Assembly: GCA_934394595.1 (NCBI GenBank)
Contig: CAKRRX010000164.1
Coordinates: 1 to 5,346 of the forward strand
Reading direction: 5' to 3'
Source: an uncultured Blautia sp.
GTDB taxonomy: Bacteria; Bacillota; Clostridia; Lachnospirales; Lachnospiraceae
Length of the DNA stretch: 5,346 nucleotides
Part shown: positions 1 to 5,346 of the stretch, one piece after another
How the letters are laid out: each line of letters opens with the position of its first letter
Numbering within the stretch: position 1 is the first letter of the stretch
Notes under the pieces: generated by a model
What the model was told of the DNA's origin: nothing
The model's input: only the letters and a program-made list of their open reading frames with translations
Databases searched by the model: none
Program-made: the position numbers and the translations under genes

Positions 1-974
1 GGAACACCGCCGCCAAAGATCACGATCTTACCGCCGTCCATCTTATCCACCCCATAGAATGTGCCGCCTGGCTGTGCCAGACCTGCCAGTTCCATGGTGG
101 ACATTTTCACTGCAACAGAGGTATAGGCCTTTTTCAACGCTACATCAAAGCTTACCAGAAAAGCACCATCCATTACGTGAACTGCAATAGGGTTTCCATC
201 TGGTCCGCACACAGCGATCACAGCTTTCTTTCCTCTTCTTAAAGCCTCCTGCTCAATCTTTTCGATCAGCTTTTTGGCACCCTCAAGAGTGATCCTGCCC
301 TGCATGCCGATTCTTCGAAGCACCGCCTGAATCACAGCCTCATCCACAGATGTGCTGCTCTGCCCGGAAACAGTTCCCAAAGCAGTGTCCGTTTTTTCTG
401 ATTTTCCAACAGCTTCTTCTGCGATCATGCCAGTACCTCCTGTCTCCTTCTGGCTGCTGTCTTTCTTTTCTGCTGCCCTGGCATCCTCATATCTTGCCAG
501 CACATACAGATAATCCGCCAGACGGTTCATATATTTCTTGGTGCCTGTGTCGGAACCAAATTTTACACTGACAGCAGCAAGAGCGCGTTCTGCCCTTCTT
601 GCAACAGTACGTGTCACATCAATTTCCGCTGACAGACGGCATGCACCCGGAAGAATAAACTGCTTTGGCCTGTTAAAAAGTGCCTCCAGACGATCAATCT
701 CTTCCTCCAGAAGTTCTGTCTTATCATCATTTATTTTATATTCTCTGTTATACGGGTCAGCCACTCCTGCCATCACTGTGATCAAATTCTCCTGAATCTT
801 CTCCAGGAAACGGATGGTATCCCCGTCACTTACCATGGTTTTCACCACGCCAATATGGCTGGTAAGTTCATCTATGGTTCCCTCCAGCTGGATCCTGTCA
901 TCAGATTTGGAAACATTTTTTGTATGGACAAGATTTGTTGTTCCCTTGTCTCCACCTTTTGTGTAAATACTCAT
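1..974 (-). CDS. pduO: PduO-type cob(I)alamin adenosyltransferase fused to GlcG/HbpS-like domain, 3' end outside window
   Basis: Transfers the adenosyl group of ATP to cob(I)alamin, producing the coenzyme B12 used by PduCDE. The frame is open from the ATG to the window edge: 324 complete codons with no stop (Salmonella PduO is 336 aa), so roughly 25-35 C-terminal residues are missing. Domain 1 (about 1-165) has the ATP-binding N-terminus YTKGGDKGTT (4-13), FILPG (106-110), TRTVARRAERAL (121-132) and NRLADYLYVLAR (150-161). Phe106 lies 16 residues before Arg122, the same spacing as human MMAB Phe170 to Arg186, and Arg126, Arg127 and Glu129 match MMAB Arg190, Arg191 and Glu193. A hydrophilic linker (about 166-208) precedes the DUF336/GlcG-HbpS domain (about 225 onward), seen in VDVALKKAY-like FDVALKKAYTSVAVK, LAQPGGTFYGV and IFGGGVP. 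In Salmonella this second domain has been reported to bind heme; that is not testable here. The start has GAGGG at 9 nt and follows pduH by 14 nt. Confidence 0.96.
   Translation of the reverse strand, partial: MSIYTKGGDKGTTNLVHTKNVSKSDDRIQLEGTIDELTSHIGVVKTMVSDGDTIRFLEKIQENLITVMAGVADPYNREYKINDDKTELLEEEIDRLEALFNRPKQFILPGACRLSAEIDVTRTVARRAERALAAVSVKFGSDTGTKKYMNRLADYLYVLARYEDARAAEKKDSSQKETGGTGMIAEEAVGKSEKTDTALGTVSGQSSTSVDEAVIQAVLRRIGMQGRITLEGAKKLIEKIEQEALRRGKKAVIAVCGPDGNPIAVHVMDGAFLVSFDVALKKAYTSVAVKMSTMELAGLAQPGGTFYGVDKMDGGKIVIFGGGV
436..441 (-). promoter_or_regulatory. Possible internal ribosome binding site within pduO
   Basis: AGGAGG lies 7 nt before an in-frame ATG (426-428, Met183 of PduO), exactly in the linker between the adenosyltransferase and GlcG/HbpS-like domains. 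It is as strong and as well spaced as the sites of pduD and pduH. It could yield a free C-terminal domain, but the bases also simply encode a Gly-Gly linker (GGA GGT), so chance is possible. Confidence 0.35.
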
Positions 975-983
975 AATGGCTAT

Positions 984-988
984 CCCTC
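984..988 (-). promoter_or_regulatory. Ribosome binding site of pduO
   Basis: GAGGG directly follows the pduH TAA stop and lies 9 nt before the pduO ATG. It is a somewhat weaker match than the AGGAGG in front of pduD and pduH. Confidence 0.7.
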
Positions 989-1348
989 TTAACTGTACCT
1001 TTCATTCTCTGCCGGATACAGTGATTTAAATGGCATTTTTTTGATTGCCCTTGCACTGTTTGCCCCCAGATTCCGGCACTGCCAGAAACGAGGCATATTC
1101 AGTTCAAAAACATTTTTTCCTTTGGGAAGGCGGCTCATCTGCATGGCTATGCGTCCCCCTGTAATTCCGATGCCGGAACCCAGCATGGACTGCTTGGCTG
1201 CCTCATAAGCCAGGGTATCCAGATTTCCCTCATAGGATGAAACCTGGTAAAGCACCCCTTCTTCTTCAATCCCGGCACAGATTTCCCGAAGAAAATCCGG
1301 ATCCGGATCTTTCGTATAGATTATGATTGCCGGTTTGTTAACGACCAT
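989..1348 (-). CDS. pduH: Diol dehydratase reactivase small subunit PduH
   Basis: Small subunit of the reactivating factor. It binds PduG and is thought to swap places with the dehydratase medium subunit so that damaged cobalamin can leave. The protein has 119 residues (Salmonella PduH about 116). It carries GIEEEG (26-31), whose middle Glu corresponds to Glu31 of the Klebsiella subunit that contacts the PduG metal site, then LGSGIGI (56-62) and NLGANSARAI (93-102). The same elements in the same order occur in PduD (GIEEEG, SGSGIGIGI, IGRNAAKY), consistent with the known structural relationship. The frame is open upstream to 1453, but the ATG at 1348 is chosen because AGGAGG lies 5 nt before it, the upstream part lies wholly inside pduG, and the protein then has family length. 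It overlaps the pduG stop by 11 nt. Confidence 0.95.
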   Translation of the reverse strand: MVVNKPAIIIYTKDPDPDFLREICAGIEEEGVLYQVSSYEGNLDTLAYEAAKQSMLGSGIGITGGRIAMQMSRLPKGKNVFELNMPRFWQCRNLGANSARAIKKMPFKSLYPAENERYS

Positions 1349-3173
1349 CTGCGCCTCCTGACAGGACAAGTCCCGTAGCAACTGCATTTCTCGGCCCCAT
1401 AGTACCACGGATATTTCCTCTTCCGCAAACGATACGGTACCTGGAAAGAGCATCCATCAGCATTTCCGGGATTTCAAAATCCTGGGCAGAGCCACCAACC
1501 AGAACCACATTTTTCAGATTTCGAAGCTCATGCTCCGGTGCAACCTCTCGAAGTGCCCGGATAGCATTTTCCACAAAAACCTTTTTCTTGGCATCCCTTC
1601 GTACTTCCAGGATACGCTCCATAGGAATGTCCTCTTCCACCCGGAGCAGTTCCCCAGGTGCCAGAAGCACCACATGGCCATAATATCTCGGATCAATGGA
1701 TTCGGAGAAAAAGCGCATGGCGCCGTTCTCCAGACGCATATGGAACAGACTTTCCACCTTTCCCATGGGATATTTCTTGATCTGCTCAGCAGTTGTCCGG
1801 CTGTGAAGGCCAAGCTCTGTCTGGATCAGCATGGAAACCAGTTCCCCGGCGCCAGCCTGATGGGTAGTCCGAATCTGCCCGTCTGTTTCCAGAACTGCAG
1901 CATCTGTGGAACCGCCTCCCATATCCAAAATGGCAAGAGGAAGCTCTGTTCCCGGTGTGGTAAGGGCTCCAAGAGAAGCCATCACAGCTTCCACGCCGGC
2001 TACCACTGCCTTCACCTGAAGCTCTTCTTCCAGCTTTCCGGCAATCTGCTCCATGGGAAGATGCTGGGTCTTTACCATTGCAGCAATTCCAACAGCCTTC
2101 TCCATACAGGATTCCCCTGCAAGGGCTCCGGCAATCTCAACAGGAGCCAGGGTATCAACAGCAAGAATATCGGTAATGCGGATACTTTGATCTGTCTGAT
2201 ACTCTTTTTCCCCTGTTCCTGCCACATCAGCCATTCCTCTTCGGATCCTGGCAAACATATTTCCTACATTTGTATCTGCCTGACCGCTGATATCCCGGAT
2301 TTTTCCTGCATTTGCAAGAGTTTCCATGATTTTTTGCGCTCCGGCATCAATATTTACTTTAGTTTCCTTCTCTCCGTGAAAGAAAATCTCACCGGCAGGA
2401 AGGACATTTTCGTGGATATTTCCATGAGGAGTACGGATCACCACTGCACTTTGCTTACCTACAAGGCTTTTTGCAATGGGTGTCACGGCTCTGGTCTCAC
2501 TGGCATCCAGCCCCAGCAGGGTTGCAATCCCATAAGGATTAGAAAGCATCCGGATACTGGTTCCAGGAAGTGCCACCTCAATAGCAGCCAGCTTTCCTTC
2601 CGGGATCCTGCTGATATGCCGTACCTCATCCACAATGGGAATCTCTTTGTTCAACCTGTTTTCCACCAGAACTGCCTCATCTGCCTGAAGGATCAGGCCT
2701 CTGATATCCAGCTTTGGAAAATAACGGTTCAGCCTTGCCGACACTTCCTCATAAGAAAACCGCTGGGCTGCTGCCACAATATAGGGTACATTCTCTTTTG
2801 CTTTTTCTATATTTTCCAGAAAAATCAGTTTTCCAACTGCCTCCCCGGCTCCTGCTGGAGTAGAAGGATTGTGACCGATCATAGAAGATTCCGTGATGAT
2901 GGTCTCTGTGATCGTCTCCATAGCTGTATCCCCAATCACAGGCGCAGCTTCGTTGAGCCTTACCTCATCAATGGCCTGCACTGACTGATGGATCTGCTCC
3001 ATGGCCTCTGCAAGAGCTGCCTTGATTCCATGAACATTGGGAAGAGTTCCCTTTGTTCCTGTGGTCATGCGGGATGCACTGGACAGAAAATGAAGCCTTC
3101 CATTTTCATCCAAACCGCCGATACATACTTCAGTTGTGGAATTTCCTATATCAACACCTGCGATCAGTTTCAA
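1338..3173 (-). CDS. pduG: Diol dehydratase reactivase large subunit PduG (ATPase), TTG start
   Basis: Large subunit of the dehydratase-reactivating factor, a chaperone-like ATPase that exchanges damaged cobalamin on inactivated PduCDE for intact cofactor. Starting at the TTG at 3173 gives 611 residues, against 610 in Salmonella/Klebsiella. The actin/Hsp70-like nucleotide fold shows as phosphate loop 1, IAGVDIGNSTTEV (4-16), phosphate loop 2, LAILDMGGGSTDAAV (413-427), and the adenosine-site motif VVLVGGSAQDFEIP (556-569). Thr105 (NPSTPAG), Asp165 (QADEAV) and Asp182 (VDEV) match, within one residue, the metal-binding Thr105, Asp166 and Asp183 recalled for the Klebsiella protein. The TTG is chosen because it overlaps the pduE TGA as TTGA, has GAGGGG 9 nt upstream, and lies just before the conserved N-terminus. 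The frame can be extended upstream to another TTG at 3230, but those 19 residues overlap pduE and resemble no PduG. The 3' end overlaps pduH by 11 nt. Confidence 0.96.
   Translation of the reverse strand: MKLIAGVDIGNSTTEVCIGGLDENGRLHFLSSASRMTTGTKGTLPNVHGIKAALAEAMEQIHQSVQAIDEVRLNEAAPVIGDTAMETITETIITESSMIGHNPSTPAGAGEAVGKLIFLENIEKAKENVPYIVAAAQRFSYEEVSARLNRYFPKLDIRGLILQADEAVLVENRLNKEIPIVDEVRHISRIPEGKLAAIEVALPGTSIRMLSNPYGIATLLGLDASETRAVTPIAKSLVGKQSAVVIRTPHGNIHENVLPAGEIFFHGEKETKVNIDAGAQKIMETLANAGKIRDISGQADTNVGNMFARIRRGMADVAGTGEKEYQTDQSIRITDILAVDTLAPVEIAGALAGESCMEKAVGIAAMVKTQHLPMEQIAGKLEEELQVKAVVAGVEAVMASLGALTTPGTELPLAILDMGGGSTDAAVLETDGQIRTTHQAGAGELVSMLIQTELGLHSRTTAEQIKKYPMGKVESLFHMRLENGAMRFFSESIDPRYYGHVVLLAPGELLRVEEDIPMERILEVRRDAKKKVFVENAIRALREVAPEHELRNLKNVVLVGGSAQDFEIPEMLMDALSRYRIVCGRGNIRGTMGPRNAVATGLVLSGGADGR
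1354..1359 (-). promoter_or_regulatory. Ribosome binding site of pduH, inside the pduG 3' end
   Basis: AGGAGG lies 5 nt before the ATG at 1348 and is embedded in the last pduG codons. It decides the pduH start against the in-frame extension to 1453. Confidence 0.85.
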
Positions 3174-3565
3174 AGAAGAATTCCCCTCTTTTCGTATATT
3201 TCTGCTGCTTCCAGTACAAGCTTGGCACAATGTGGAGCGTGATATTTTTCCAGAAGCTCCTGTGCCATCAGTACCAGTTCCCGCTTGGTGGAACGGTTTG
3301 GACGCAGCTTATTGTACATATTTAGGATCACGTCATCGGGGACATTTACAAGCTCAGATGCACGCTCAAAATTGGCTTCCATCTGCGGATTGTCTGCCTC
3401 ATGGGCTACCTGTCCCTGTCTTTTCAGCATTTCGGAGGATATTTTGATGTCCTCTGCTGTGATATTACCTTTTTTTACCTCATCAAGAGTGATCTCATCT
3501 AACCTTTTGCCGGTCTTGGAAGTAATGGTATCTGCTTCCTTTACACCTAACGGATAATTGCTCAT
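3170..3565 (-). CDS. pduE: Propanediol/glycerol dehydratase small subunit PduE (short form)
   Basis: Gamma subunit of the dehydratase, needed for the (alpha-beta-gamma)2 assembly. It has 131 residues from the chosen ATG. Typical motifs are SNYPLG at the N-terminus, ITLDEV (25-30), NFERASELVNVPDD (65-78) and LRPNRSTKREL (87-97), followed by the C-terminal helix ending near EAAEIYEKR. A GTG 15 nt upstream (3580) would extend the frame, but the ATG at 3565 is preferred because GGAGGG lies 6 nt before it, it forms an ATGA overlap with the pduD stop, and homology begins at YPL. Salmonella PduE (173 aa) has about 35 extra N-terminal residues before the YPL motif; they are absent here, as they largely are in the Klebsiella glycerol dehydratase small subunit (about 141 aa). 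The stop overlaps the pduG start as TTGA. Confidence 0.96.
   Translation of the reverse strand: MSNYPLGVKEADTITSKTGKRLDEITLDEVKKGNITAEDIKISSEMLKRQGQVAHEADNPQMEANFERASELVNVPDDVILNMYNKLRPNRSTKRELVLMAQELLEKYHAPHCAKLVLEAAEIYEKRGILL
3183..3188 (-). promoter_or_regulatory. Ribosome binding site of pduG, inside the pduE 3' end
   Basis: GAGGGG lies 9 nt before the TTG at 3173, within the last codons of pduE. With the TTGA stop/start overlap it supports the TTG as the true pduG start, probably depending on translational coupling to pduE. Confidence 0.8.
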
Positions 3566-4266
3566 TTGGTACCCTCCCACTCAATCATGCCTTTTTCCGG
3601 ATCCAGCTGCTCTGTCTCAATAATGTGCATCAGAGCTGCCTTAACCTGATATTTGGCGCGAACCATAGGGTCATTGGTACATGCAATTGGGGTAACCTTC
3701 TCACCCTTTACATATTTCGCTGCGTTCCTGCCGATCTTGCGGTAGGTATCCAAAGTCATAAGAGGTGCCTGTGGAAAAAGCTCCAGATTGGACAAAGGAT
3801 ACAAATCCTTTTGATGGATTACGGTAGTCCCCTTGGACTGGATTCCGATACCGATTCCGGAACCGGAAAGCCTGGCCGCTTCCAATGCCATAAATCCCAC
3901 ATCAGATGTATCCAGTACCTTCACAACACGGGAAGTCATTCCCTCTTCCTCGATTCCCGCTTTCACATTGCGAAGAACCTCATCAAGGGGGACTCCCACA
4001 ATAGTAGATCTGATTTCTGTCTGGAAAGCAGCTCCTACACCGATGACGATTTCCTTTGGGTCTGTTCCTTTGACAGCGCGTATAGCACCTTCATAAGAAT
4101 GCTTGGGATGCATTCTAGTTTTACCTGCCAGGGATGCACCGGAAGAAGACAAAGCCTCTGCCTGCTGTTCCCGGACATTAATATCTGTACCGGGCTGTGC
4201 GTTTTTCTGCAGCTGTTCGATCACAGCCCTGGTGACAGCCTGTATAAGCTGATCATTGATCTCCAT
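3562..4266 (-). CDS. pduD: Propanediol/glycerol dehydratase medium subunit PduD
   Basis: Beta subunit of the dehydratase, which with PduC forms the cobalamin-binding interface. The protein has 234 residues (Salmonella PduD has 224). Residues 1-20 (MEINDQLIQAVTRAVIEQLQ) form a predicted amphipathic helix starting with the same MEIN as Salmonella PduD, where this segment is the encapsulation peptide that targets the enzyme to the Pdu microcompartment. A low-complexity hydrophilic linker, about 22-55, follows. The conserved core begins near residue 70 and carries GIEEEG (104-109), SDVGF (121-125), the glycine-rich LSGSGIGIGIQSKGTTVIHQ (133-152), LSNLELFPQAPL (158-169) and IGRNAAKY (178-185). The ATG is preceded by AGGAGG at 7 nt spacing. 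The stop overlaps the pduE start as ATGA, a sign of translational coupling. The core shares its fold and several motifs with PduH. Identification is secure; the targeting role of the N-terminus is inferred by analogy. Confidence 0.97.
   Translation of the reverse strand: MEINDQLIQAVTRAVIEQLQKNAQPGTDINVREQQAEALSSSGASLAGKTRMHPKHSYEGAIRAVKGTDPKEIVIGVGAAFQTEIRSTIVGVPLDEVLRNVKAGIEEEGMTSRVVKVLDTSDVGFMALEAARLSGSGIGIGIQSKGTTVIHQKDLYPLSNLELFPQAPLMTLDTYRKIGRNAAKYVKGEKVTPIACTNDPMVRAKYQVKAALMHIIETEQLDPEKGMIEWEGTK
3572..3577 (-). promoter_or_regulatory. Ribosome binding site of pduE, inside the pduD 3' end
   Basis: GGAGGG lies 6 nt before the ATG at 3565, within the last codons of pduD. It decides between that ATG and the GTG at 3580, which lies upstream of this site and so could not use it. 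Confidence 0.85.
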
Positions 4267-4273
4267 AGCACAG

Positions 4274-4279
4274 CCTCCT
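4274..4279 (-). promoter_or_regulatory. Ribosome binding site of pduD
   Basis: AGGAGG ends 7 nt before the pduD ATG. Its first two bases are part of the pduC TAG stop codon, so ribosomes finishing pduC sit on the pduD entry site. Confidence 0.85.
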
Positions 4280-5346
4280 AAAATTCATTTACATCAATTC
4301 TGTGAGGGATCGCTTTGATCTCCTCCCAGCGTTTTCCGGTTACACGGTATCCGGTTCCAGGACCCATATAATCATTTGGGGTATTGACACCGGACATTAC
4401 CTGGAAATTCTCATCCAGAATCGCAGCGGTATGCATGTAATCTCCGATCACACGCTGTTTCAGCATGTTCAGGATGCTTTCGGCAAGCTCTGTGTAACCG
4501 CTCTCTGCAAGAGCTTTTACCACATCAATTCCTGTGATCCCACGTTTCATAAGATCATCTGCAGACATGATATCTGCTGCGGAATCTCTGTCCAGAGTGT
4601 CCTTGCTTCCATGGGCATATGTCACAGCCTCCACCTGCTCATCTGTGATCTCGGTAAGCCCCAGATATTTAAATACTGCCTGGACTGCCTTTCCCGCTGT
4701 ACGGCGTACACGGATCACTTCTTCCTCTGTTACAGGGCGAAGGCCACCGTCTACCTGCATATCCCTTTGCAGTACATTATAATCATCAAAATCTTCCGCG
4801 TCAAAGTTGGAACCTGCAAACATATTATCATAGTTTGGCTCTGCCGCATAGCCTGAGAAAATGAAGTCTGTTCCCGGCATAAACTGCAGCATGGTCCTTG
4901 CAGTCCTTCGCATATCGGAATTGGAAAAACTCTGGTCATTGGAGGAGGCACATTCCAGTCCCAGAAGAGCTGCCACAAGGTTCTCTCCCATGACCTCCCT
5001 GATACCGGCTGGTACACCTGCTGCCACGCCGATACAGCTTACAGAACCGTTCTGGATTCCCTGGGAGCCAGCGCCCTTTGTCACATAAAGGCATCGGCAC
5101 TCCAGATAAAGCATGGATTTCTTTTCACTGCTTCCCATCAGCACCTCTGAACCGGCACCTGAGGTAAATCTTACTTTCAGTCCTCTGGAAGCATATGCGG
5201 AATTTAAAAATGCCTTGGAGTATGGAGTATCGTCTCCATCTACAAAAACCTTCTCCGTACCATATACGGAAAGTGTCTCTGCATAAGTGGTAAATCCACG
5301 GATACCCAGCTCCAGCTCAGTGGCTTCCTCTGCGGAACACTGGGTA
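4278..5346 (-). CDS. pduC: Propanediol/glycerol dehydratase large subunit PduC, 5' end outside window
   Basis: Catalytic alpha subunit of the adenosylcobalamin-dependent diol dehydratase, which turns 1,2-propanediol into propionaldehyde (glycerol into 3-hydroxypropionaldehyde) by a radical mechanism. The frame is open from the window edge to a TAG stop, giving 355 residues, about 64% of the usual 554. If the Glu of the YAET motif (visible residue 23) is set to Klebsiella oxytoca Glu221, the other known active-site residues fall exactly in register: Gln296 and Ser301 in QNGSVS, Asp335 in SSNDQ, Ser362 in FIFSG and Phe374 in DNMF. The predicted full length is then about 553. The strongly conserved stretch PNYDNMFAGSNFDAEDFDDY is present. 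The N-terminal part of the barrel, with His143 and Glu170, lies outside. An apparent GTG start at 5144 is only an internal valine, because the homology continues upstream without a break. pduD follows after 11 nt. Family assignment is very secure; preference for propanediol or glycerol cannot be read from this sequence. Confidence 0.97.
   Translation of the reverse strand, partial: TQCSAEEATELELGIRGFTTYAETLSVYGTEKVFVDGDDTPYSKAFLNSAYASRGLKVRFTSGAGSEVLMGSSEKKSMLYLECRCLYVTKGAGSQGIQNGSVSCIGVAAGVPAGIREVMGENLVAALLGLECASSNDQSFSNSDMRRTARTMLQFMPGTDFIFSGYAAEPNYDNMFAGSNFDAEDFDDYNVLQRDMQVDGGLRPVTEEEVIRVRRTAGKAVQAVFKYLGLTEITDEQVEAVTYAHGSKDTLDRDSAADIMSADDLMKRGITGIDVVKALAESGYTELAESILNMLKQRVIGDYMHTAAILDENFQVMSGVNTPNDYMGPGTGYRVTGKRWEEIKAIPHRIDVNEF

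Noticed and set aside
975..988. Promoter or terminator between pduH and pduO
   Set aside because: The gap is only 14 nt, is filled by the ribosome site, and has no hairpin or T-run; the other junctions are equally tight or overlapping.
1349..1453. N-terminal extension of PduH by 35 residues
   Set aside because: It lies wholly inside pduG, has no homology, and the ATG at 1348 has an ideal AGGAGG and gives the normal family length.
1530..2984. Long plus-strand open frame (484 codons) antisense to pduG
   Set aside because: It lies entirely opposite well-conserved pduG codons. Its translation is rich in Cys, His and Ser and resembles no family I know, and the frame is explained by the codon pattern of the gene on the other strand.
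3174..3230. N-terminal extension of PduG by 19 residues from an upstream TTG
   Set aside because: It overlaps pduE coding sequence, and the conserved protein starts at the TTG at 3173, which has its own ribosome site and a TTGA overlap.
3625..4281. Plus-strand open frame (218 codons) antisense to pduD
   Set aside because: Shadow of pduD: Cys/Ser/His-rich composition without recognisable motifs, opposite a secure conserved gene.
5142..5144. GTG as start of a separate 288-residue protein
   Set aside because: The PduC reading frame and homology, including the active-site YAET Glu, continue upstream to the window edge, so this is an internal valine codon.

Overview
The window is a slice of a single minus-strand operon for coenzyme B12 (adenosylcobalamin)-dependent diol/glycerol dehydration. 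In transcription order (right to left) it holds: the large subunit PduC (cut by the right edge, only its C-terminal 355 residues visible), medium subunit PduD, small subunit PduE, the large and small subunits of the dehydratase-reactivating factor PduG and PduH, and a PduO-type cob(I)alamin adenosyltransferase fused to a GlcG/HbpS-like (DUF336) domain (cut by the left edge). All six genes are intact as far as they are visible.

The genes are packed almost end to end: pduC-pduD gap 11 nt, pduD-pduE overlap 4 nt (ATGA), pduE-pduG overlap 4 nt (TTGA, with a TTG start), pduG-pduH overlap 11 nt, pduH-pduO gap 14 nt. Each visible start has its own purine-rich Shine-Dalgarno sequence. I see no promoter, terminator, RNA gene, repeat, mobile element or CRISPR; no stretch longer than 14 nt is non-coding, and promoter and terminator must lie outside.

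Functionally the set is a self-contained catalytic and maintenance module. PduCDE dehydrates 1,2-propanediol to propionaldehyde (or glycerol to 3-hydroxypropionaldehyde). PduGH uses ATP to eject damaged cobalamin from inactivated enzyme. PduO makes fresh adenosylcobalamin. The N-terminal amphipathic helix of PduD looks like an encapsulation peptide, which suggests the enzyme is packed in a bacterial microcompartment, although no shell gene lies in the window.

Strong AGGAGG-type ribosome sites, moderate GC content, and protein sequences clearly diverged from the Salmonella/Klebsiella homologues suggest an anaerobic gut Firmicute, most likely a Lachnospiraceae member (inference from style only). 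This is a known system, not a new one. The points worth a second look are a well-placed internal ribosome site at the PduO domain boundary, an extra encapsulation-peptide-like helix beside it, a short PduE without the N-terminal extension, and the GH-O gene order without shell genes in between.
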